Shown: positions 6,440 to 10,543 of the stretch, piece after piece
How positions within the stretch are numbered: the stretch's first letter is position 1
How the letters are laid out: every line of letters begins with the position of its first letter
Assembly: GCA_025456105.1 (NCBI GenBank)
Contig: JALOLG010000053.1
Location: 1 to 10,543 of the forward strand
Direction: 5' to 3'
Origin: Ilumatobacteraceae bacterium
GTDB lineage: Bacteria; Actinomycetota; Acidimicrobiia; Acidimicrobiales; Ilumatobacteraceae
DNA length: 10,543 nt
Program-made: the position numbers and the translations under genes
Notes under the pieces: generated by a model
Databases searched by the model: none
Told to the model about the DNA's origin: nothing
What the model saw: only the letters and a program-made list of their open reading frames with translations

Positions 6440-6784
6440 ATGCGGACACGACACGTCGTGGGAGCACTGGTCGGCGTCATCGCCTGCGTGGGGATGGGGT
6501 CGTCGGTGCTGGCGGGTGAGATCACCGGCAACGGCAAGGCCACCGGGATGGACGGACACGCCCGCTCGGAGTGCGGGTTCTCCGGTCTCGAGGACAACCC
6601 GGAGGCGCCGCCGATGCCCGGTACGCCCGATCCGGCGGTGGGCAAGCGGCGCCACACCCAGACGCCGCACCTGGTGTGGTTCGACGTCCCACCGGAGTTC
6701 GGCGGGCCGGAGGAGCCGTTCTACCTGTACCCACCGCCCGGCGCGCCGGGCACCGACTGCAACCCCACCAAGGCGCACGGCTGA
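6440..6784 (+). CDS. Small exported protein of unknown function
   Basis: A 114-residue protein with an N-terminal export signal: a basic start (MRTRH), a hydrophobic stretch (6-24), and a type I cleavage site after Ala25 (SSVLA, mature protein starting GEITGNGK). A lipobox-like VIAC (13-16) in the same stretch means a lipoprotein anchored at Cys16 is an alternative. The mature part is rich in Pro and Gly and, if cleaved after Ala25, has just two cysteines (Cys45 in SECGFSGLED, Cys107 in GTDCNPT), which could form one disulfide spanning the domain. The layout 'EITGNGK...CGFSGL.D...PG..CNP' recalls small secreted proteins of unknown function in actinobacteria, recognised from memory only. GGAGG at 6430-6434, 5 nt before ATG 6440, fixes the start. 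It has its own promoter, so it is probably a single-gene unit closed by the hairpin at 6793-6825. Confidence 0.8.
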   Translation: MRTRHVVGALVGVIACVGMGSSVLAGEITGNGKATGMDGHARSECGFSGLEDNPEAPPMPGTPDPAVGKRRHTQTPHLVWFDVPPEFGGPEEPFYLYPPPGAPGTDCNPTKAHG

Positions 6785-6792
6785 CGGCGGAA

Positions 6793-6825
6793 CCGCACCC
6801 CGGGCACCGTCAGCTCGGGGTGCGG
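6793..6825. terminator. Bidirectional terminator hairpin
   Basis: CCGCACCCCG (6793-6802) and CGGGGTGCGG (6816-6825) form a perfect 10-bp stem with a 13-nt loop. It lies between the exported-protein gene ending at 6784 (+) and the SDR gene ending at 6810 (-), and the loop holds the SDR stop codon (6810-6812). There is no T-tract, as is usual in high-GC actinobacteria. Confidence 0.7.
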
Positions 6826-7643
6826 CGGCCGGCTTCGTGGAGGACGGCGGCGGGCTGGTGGTGGAAGCGCGTCTGCCCGCCGCTGGTGGTCTGGCCCGCG
6901 TCGACGACGAGCGTGTGACCGGTGACGTTGCGGGCCTCGTCGCTCGCCAGGTAGACGGCCGCGTTCGCGATGTCGATCGGCTGGGCGGCGAAGCCGAGCG
7001 CCGACTGCGACTGGATCCGCTCGGTGGCCGTGTCGATCGCAGTGGCGTCGCCGGTGATCACCGCCGAGGTCATCGCAGTGACGGTGTTGCCCGGTGAGAT
7101 CGCGTTGGCGCGCACGCCCGACGACGCGAGCTCCGACGCGATCGACTTCGTGAGGCCGATCACCGCGTGCTTGCACGCCGTGTAGCAGTGCGGGCCGAGG
7201 CCGCCGAGGATGCCGGCCGTGCTCGAGGTCGACAGGATCACACCCGAGCCCTGGGGCACCATCACCCGCGCCGCGTGCTTCGCGCCCAGGAACACGCCGC
7301 GCAGCAGCACCGCGACCGTGCGGTCCCACCCCTCGGCCGGCGTGTCGGCGATGCGCCCGACCACACCGACGATGCCGGCGTTGTTGAACATGATGTCGAG
7401 CCGGCCGAACTCGGCGACGGCGAGGTCGACCGCGGCGGCGACGTCGTCCTCGCTCGTGACATCGCACGAGACGAACCGCGTCGCGTCGCCCAGCTCGGCG
7501 GCGAGCGCCTCGCCCGGCTCGCGCTGGAGGTCCGCGATCACGACCTTCGCCCCCTCCTCCACGAACCGGCGGACGGTGCCCTCGCCGATCCCGCTCGCTC
7601 CACCCGTGACGACGGCGACCTTGCCGTCCAGCCGACCGGCCAT
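6810..7643 (-). CDS. Short-chain dehydrogenase/reductase, NAD-type
   Basis: A 277-residue classical SDR oxidoreductase, presumably oxidising an alcohol or reducing a ketone in the cytoplasm. The cofactor motif is TGGASGIG (13-20). Asp38 at the end of the second strand (VVIADL) points to NAD(H). Asp61-Val62 (CDVTSEDD) contacts adenine, and NNAG is at 87-90. The catalytic residues are Ser141 (STSSTAG), Tyr154 and Lys158 (YTACK). SPGNTVTAM (183-191) is the substrate-loop entry. The final 25 residues, after VVDAGQTTSGG, run past the usual end and are Arg/His-rich. The ATG at 7643 has AGGGGG about 8 nt upstream, so the start is well supported. It is divergent, with a 30-bp gap, from an isomerase-MDMPI-SDR operon and is likely part of the same pathway. 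Confidence 0.92.
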   Translation of the reverse strand: MAGRLDGKVAVVTGGASGIGEGTVRRFVEEGAKVVIADLQREPGEALAAELGDATRFVSCDVTSEDDVAAAVDLAVAEFGRLDIMFNNAGIVGVVGRIADTPAEGWDRTVAVLLRGVFLGAKHAARVMVPQGSGVILSTSSTAGILGGLGPHCYTACKHAVIGLTKSIASELASSGVRANAISPGNTVTAMTSAVITGDATAIDTATERIQSQSALGFAAQPIDIANAAVYLASDEARNVTGHTLVVDAGQTTSGGQTRFHHQPAAVLHEAGRRTPS

Positions 7644-7650
7644 GACGTGT

Positions 7651-7656
7651 ACCCCC
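7651..7656 (-). promoter_or_regulatory. Shine-Dalgarno deciding the SDR start
   Basis: AGGGGG on the minus strand lies 7-8 nt before ATG 7643. It selects this ATG over the open frame that continues 15 codons upstream into the divergent gene. Because it needs a leader, the SDR promoter must lie inside the first codons of the gene at 7674. Confidence 0.6.
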
Positions 7657-7673
7657 TGTGTGAGACTCGGACG

Positions 7674-8492
7674 ATGCGTGACTACCACCCGCGGCCGCCG
7701 TCGCTAGTGCTGAGCCACTTCAGCCTCGACCGCCAGCACCCGAACGCCGACCGCGTCCGTCTCGCCGCGGCCAACGGCTTCGACTCTATCGGGCTGTTCG
7801 TCGGAAACTACGCAACGCTCGAGGGGTTCGCACCCGGCGGGCTCCGCGAGCTGCTCGACGAGCACGGCATCCGCCTCGCCGAGATCGAGGTGATCCCCGG
7901 CCTCGGTCGTGACGGTGTGGGCGGCGAGCGCGCCGGCGAGATGGAGGAGATCGCGTTCCGCATGGCCGACGAGTTCGGCTGCCGCTACCTCCAGGTGATC
8001 GGCCCGGCCGACATGCCGGTCGCCGAGGCGGGTGCTGCGTTCGGTGCGCTCTGCGACCGCGCCGCCGACCACGGCCTCGTCACGGGCCTCGAGTTCCTCC
8101 CGTTCACCGACATCGTGACGGTGCACGACGCACGCGCCGTGGTGGAGGCGGCGGGCCGGCCCAACGGCGGCATCTGCGTCGACATCTGGCACCACGAGCG
8201 CGGTGCCAACGACCTCGCCGCCATCGCCACGCTGCCCGGCGAGCTCATCACCGGCGTGCAGCTCAACGACGGCACCCGCGTGCCCGAGGACCCCGACTAC
8301 TACACCGACTGCCTCCGCAACCGCCGCCCGCTCGGCGACGGCGAGTTCGACGTCGACGGCTTCCTCAGCGCGCTCGAGACCGCGGGCTGCGCCGTGCCGT
8401 GGTCGCTCGAGGTGTGCAGCGCGAGCGGCTGGGCCGACGCCGAGGCCCACGTCGCCGCGATCGGCGAGAGCGTGCGACGCTTCGTCGCATGA
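7674..8492 (+). CDS. Sugar-phosphate isomerase/epimerase-like TIM-barrel protein
   Basis: A 272-residue protein of the xylose isomerase-like TIM barrel (AP_endonuc_2, PF01261) superfamily. Barrel strands are visible as LVLSHFSL (11-18), FDSIGLFVG (36-44), RLAEIEVIPG (67-76), CRYLQVIGP (103-111), TGLEFLPF (137-144), GGICVDIWHHERG (165-177), TGVQLNDG (193-200) and WSLEVCSA (243-250). The likely metal and catalytic residues are Glu140, Asp170, His173, Gln196 and Glu246, matching the E-D-H/Q-E pattern of the family. Members isomerise or epimerise ketoses, act as dehydratases of inosose or shikimate precursors, or cleave ring products. The substrate is unknown here. The start ATG 7674 has only a weak GGA before it; a GAGACT-N6-ATG leaderless arrangement is possible. 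Its stop overlaps the next gene by 4 bp (ATGA). Confidence 0.85.
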   Translation: MRDYHPRPPSLVLSHFSLDRQHPNADRVRLAAANGFDSIGLFVGNYATLEGFAPGGLRELLDEHGIRLAEIEVIPGLGRDGVGGERAGEMEEIAFRMADEFGCRYLQVIGPADMPVAEAGAAFGALCDRAADHGLVTGLEFLPFTDIVTVHDARAVVEAAGRPNGGICVDIWHHERGANDLAAIATLPGELITGVQLNDGTRVPEDPDYYTDCLRNRRPLGDGEFDVDGFLSALETAGCAVPWSLEVCSASGWADAEAHVAAIGESVRRFVA

Positions 8493-9184
8493 GCCTCCCC
8501 GGTGACCTCACCCTCGTCGCCGACGCGTACCGGTCGAGCCGGCTCCGCATGCAGGAGCTGGCCGCCGGCCTCGACGCGGACGCCGCGGCGCGCACCGTGC
8601 CGGCGTGCCCCGACTGGAACGTGCGCGACCTCATGTCGCACGTCACCGGCATCGCCACCGACCTGTCGGCCGGGCGCCGCCCCGAGAACGGCGACACGCA
8701 GGGGTGGGTCGACCGTCAGATCGAGGAGCGGCGTGATCGCACCGCCGCCGAGGTGAGCGACGAGTGGTCGACGAGCGGCCCGGCGTTCGAGGCGATGATC
8801 GCGGCCGTCCCCGACCGGCTGTGGGGGCTCACGTATGACCTCGTCGTCCACGAGATGGACCTGCGCGGCGCGATCGGCGACCGCGGTGGCCGCGACTCCG
8901 ACGATGTGCGGCTGGCGTCGCTGCTCGGGCTGCGCCTCGTGGCGATGGACCTGGAGAAGGCCGGCCTCCCGGCGTTCCGCGCCGTCATCGACGGCACCGA
9001 GCACGTGGTGGGCGACGGCGCTCCCGGGCTCACCCTCACCGGGTCGGCGTACGACGTGCTGCGCCTGCTCGGCAGCCGGCGCACGATCGAGCAGCTGCGG
9101 GCGGCCGACTTCGAGGGCGACCTCGACCGCTACCTGCCGGGCATCCTCCACATGGATCCGCCCTCCGCTGACCTCGGCGAGTGA
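8489..9184 (+). CDS. Mycothiol-dependent maleylpyruvate isomerase-like (MDMPI/DinB fold) protein
   Basis: A 231-residue protein with the DinB four-helix fold of the MDMPI N-terminal family. Landmarks are VPACPDWNVRDLMSHVTGI (37-55), with metal-ligand candidate His51, and TYDLVVHEMDL (115-125), with Asp117 and His121. In the characterised corynebacterial enzyme the ligands are His, Glu and His; the middle one appears to be Asp here, which is an observation by motif only. Such proteins often use mycothiol to isomerise or transfer thiol adducts, and many are uncharacterised. The C-terminal part (about 163-210, with TEHVVGDGAPGLTLTGSAYDVLRLLGSRRT) matches the usual second domain, where a nucleotide-hydrolase-unrelated SCP2-like sheet is common. 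Its ATG overlaps the previous stop by 4 bp, and its stop overlaps a GTG in frame with the downstream SDR. It is the middle gene of a tight operon. Confidence 0.8.
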   Translation: MSLPGDLTLVADAYRSSRLRMQELAAGLDADAAARTVPACPDWNVRDLMSHVTGIATDLSAGRRPENGDTQGWVDRQIEERRDRTAAEVSDEWSTSGPAFEAMIAAVPDRLWGLTYDLVVHEMDLRGAIGDRGGRDSDDVRLASLLGLRLVAMDLEKAGLPAFRAVIDGTEHVVGDGAPGLTLTGSAYDVLRLLGSRRTIEQLRAADFEGDLDRYLPGILHMDPPSADLGE

Positions 9185-9193
9185 GTCCTGTCC

Positions 9194-9199
9194 TACGCT
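9194..9199 (+). promoter_or_regulatory. Possible internal -10 element for the second SDR
   Basis: TACGCT fits TANNNT and stands 8 nt before ATG 9208, a distance compatible with a leaderless internal promoter. No clear -35 is found, and the gene could equally be read through from the upstream operon. Confidence 0.3.
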
Positions 9200-9207
9200 C
9201 CGGCGCC

Positions 9208-10125
9208 ATGTTCGACTTCAGCGGCAAGACCGTCCTGATCACCGGCGCCTCGTACGGACTCGGCGAGGGCTTCGCCCACGGGTTCGCCAAGGCGGGTGCC
9301 TCGCTCGTGCTCACCGCCCGCTCGGCCGACATGCTCGAGGCCGTCGCCGCAGCCTGCCGCGAGCTCGGCTCGCCGAAGGTCACCGTCGTCCCCGGCGACG
9401 TGTCGGTCGAGGACGACGTCAAGCGCGTCGTCACCACCGGCGTCGCCGAGCACGGCAAGATCGACGTGCTCGTCAACAACGCCGGCATCTCCGACTCCCG
9501 CGGGATCGTCGCCGAGCACTTCGACATGGAGACCTGGAACCGCATCATCGCGGTCGACCTCAACGGGGTCTTCCTCTACGCCCGCGAGGTCGGGCGCCAC
9601 ATGCTCGAGACCGGTGGCGGCTCGATCGTCAACATCGCGTCGATCATGGGCAGCGGCGCCAACGAGCTGAACATCATCGCCTACACGGCCGCCAAGGGCG
9701 CGGTCGTGAACCTCAGTCACCAGCTCGGGTGCGAGTGGGCCGACCGCGGCGTGCGGGTCAACTCGGTGTCGCCCGGCTTCGTGGTGACCGAGATGGTGCG
9801 AGTGGCCCTCGAGGCCATGGGGATGGACAAGTGGATCGCCTCGCGCACGCCGATGCGCCGGGTGGCCGAGCTGCACGAGATCGTCAACCCGGTGATGTTT
9901 CTCGCCTCCGACCTGTCGAGCTACATCACCGGCATCGACCTGCTCGTCGACGGCGGCACCAACACGTCGAACGGCACCTTCCAGATCCCGCCGATCCACT
10001 TCGAGTGGAACCAGGACGTGGCGCCCAAGGTGGGCCAGGGGTACCCCGGGATCGTGCCCCGGCCCGACTGGTACCAGGCGATGGAGGCCGGCATCCCCGG
10101 CCTGCACTACCCGCTGCCCGAGTGA
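9208..10125 (+). CDS. Short-chain dehydrogenase/reductase, NADP-type, with C-terminal extension
   Basis: A 305-residue classical SDR. The cofactor motif is TGASYGLG (12-19). Arg38 after Ala37 (VLTARS), with no acidic residue there, favours NADP(H), unlike the divergent SDR at 6810-7643. Other motifs are GDVS (63-66), NNAG (90-93), Ser145 (NIASIMG), and Tyr159 and Lys163 (YTAAK). SPGFVVTEM (188-196) follows. A normal SDR ends near VDGGT (248-251); here about 50 further residues follow, rich in Pro and aromatics (IPPIHFEW, VPRPDWYQAM, HYPLPE), and could cap the active site or form an oligomer contact. The start ATG 9208 gives the usual MFDFSGKTVLITGAS; a GTG at 9181 overlapping the previous stop (GTGA) would add 9 residues and is the alternative if translation is coupled. 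It is the last gene of the operon and meets a phosphotransferase gene tail to tail. Confidence 0.92.
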   Translation: MFDFSGKTVLITGASYGLGEGFAHGFAKAGASLVLTARSADMLEAVAAACRELGSPKVTVVPGDVSVEDDVKRVVTTGVAEHGKIDVLVNNAGISDSRGIVAEHFDMETWNRIIAVDLNGVFLYAREVGRHMLETGGGSIVNIASIMGSGANELNIIAYTAAKGAVVNLSHQLGCEWADRGVRVNSVSPGFVVTEMVRVALEAMGMDKWIASRTPMRRVAELHEIVNPVMFLASDLSSYITGIDLLVDGGTNTSNGTFQIPPIHFEWNQDVAPKVGQGYPGIVPRPDWYQAMEAGIPGLHYPLPE

Positions 10126-10136
10126 TCTCCCGCGGT

Positions 10137-10160
10137 GCTCGCCCCGTTCACACGGTGAGC
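10137..10160. terminator. Hairpin between convergent SDR and phosphotransferase genes
   Basis: Bases 10137-10143 pair with 10154-10160 (one G-T wobble), continued after a 2-nt bulge (10144-10145) by 10146-10147 with 10152-10153, leaving a 4-nt loop at 10148-10151 that includes the phosphotransferase stop codon. It occupies the 22-bp gap between the two genes and could stop transcription from both sides. No T-tract is present. Confidence 0.5.
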
Positions 10161-10543
10161 AGGTCGAGCACCCCGTGGTCGCCCATCGCGGCCTGCGCCC
10201 GGCCGATCACCTCGCGCCACAGCGTCATGGCGCGCTCGCTCGACGAGTCGAGCGTGCCCACCGCGTACACCGGGATGATCCAGCCGTACAGCACGCCCAC
10301 TCGGTAGTCGGCGCGCAGCTGGTCGAGCGAGTAGCCGGTGACGCCGTTGGCCGTGAGCACGCCGTGGTAGTCGCGCAGCAGGTCGTCCTCGTGCGCCCGG
10401 CGCAGCTCGACCGGCAGGTTCTGCGACAGGAAGTAGGCGACGTCGTACGCGCCGCCGCCCTTGCACGACGCCTGGAAGTCGATCATCGCCACCTTGCCGC
10501 CGCGCACGCCGTGGTCGTCGAAGAACAGGTTGTCGAGGCGGTA
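10148..10543 (-). CDS. Phosphotransferase of the APH/ecdysteroid-kinase-like family (C-terminal part)
   Basis: The frame is open through the right edge, so only the last 131 residues are present and the N-lobe is missing. It begins in the catalytic loop: YRLDN, the end of the H-x-D-x-R-x-D-N motif of APH-type kinases, then the metal-binding Asp in VAMIDFQ (Asp22 of the visible part) and GGGAYDVAYFLSQNL (29-43), which is typical of the actinobacterial CHK/EcKL-like branch. The catalytic His and Asp fall just outside the window. It would phosphorylate a hydroxyl on a small molecule; the substrate is unknown, and antibiotic resistance should not be assumed, because this branch is common in catabolic loci. 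It is convergent with the NADP-type SDR. Confidence 0.85.
   Translation of the reverse strand, partial: YRLDNLFFDDHGVRGGKVAMIDFQASCKGGGAYDVAYFLSQNLPVELRRAHEDDLLRDYHGVLTANGVTGYSLDQLRADYRVGVLYGWIIPVYAVGTLDSSSERAMTLWREVIGRAQAAMGDHGVLDLLTV

Overview
The window is a gene-dense, very GC-rich stretch of actinobacterial chromosome. The evidence is a DUF222-HNH (13E12-type) protein, a mycothiol-dependent maleylpyruvate isomerase-like (DinB fold) protein, a FadD19-like acyl-CoA ligase and a Gram-positive/mycobacterial-type LexA box. The overall flavour is soil or aquatic Actinomycetota, perhaps Acidimicrobiia, but the exact taxon is inference. There are eleven genes (nine complete, plus one cut at the left edge of the window (1-180) and one cut at the right edge (10148-10543)), and the largest gap without a gene is about 110 bp. 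I see no rRNA, tRNA, CRISPR array, insertion sequence or phage gene.

Left block (1-3820): the C-terminal end of a Rieske-type ring-hydroxylating oxygenase large subunit (+) converges on a small antibiotic-biosynthesis-monooxygenase (ABM) fold protein (-). The ABM gene is divergent, with only a 9-bp gap, from a + strand operon: a zinc-dependent medium-chain dehydrogenase, an acyl-CoA ligase whose start overlaps the previous stop by 1 bp, and 7 bp later a Suppressor-of-fused (SUFU) domain protein. Oxygenase, ABM, dehydrogenase and CoA ligase together look like a catabolic set that oxidises a hydrophobic ring or terpenoid/steroid-like substrate and activates the acid to its CoA ester.

Middle block (3841-6825): a DUF222-HNH protein (-) is divergent from a GT1-family glycosyltransferase (+). 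Between them lies a near-consensus LexA/SOS box placed in the spacer and -10 of a good promoter that points at the HNH gene and reads straight into a leaderless ATG. After the glycosyltransferase, a textbook TTGACC-N17-TATGGT promoter overlaps its stop codon and drives a small exported protein of unknown function. A strong hairpin closes that gene against the next convergent one.

Right block (6810-10543): an NAD-type short-chain dehydrogenase (SDR, -) is divergent from a + strand operon of a TIM-barrel isomerase/epimerase-like protein, an MDMPI/DinB-like protein (4-bp overlap) and a second, NADP-type SDR with an unusual C-terminal tail. This looks like a second small-molecule catabolic cluster with no known pathway I can name. 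The window ends inside an APH/ecdysteroid-kinase-like phosphotransferase (-).

Two observations stand out. One is the SOS box on the HNH gene. The other is that at all four convergent gene junctions a GC-rich hairpin can be drawn whose loop holds the stop codon of one of the two genes.
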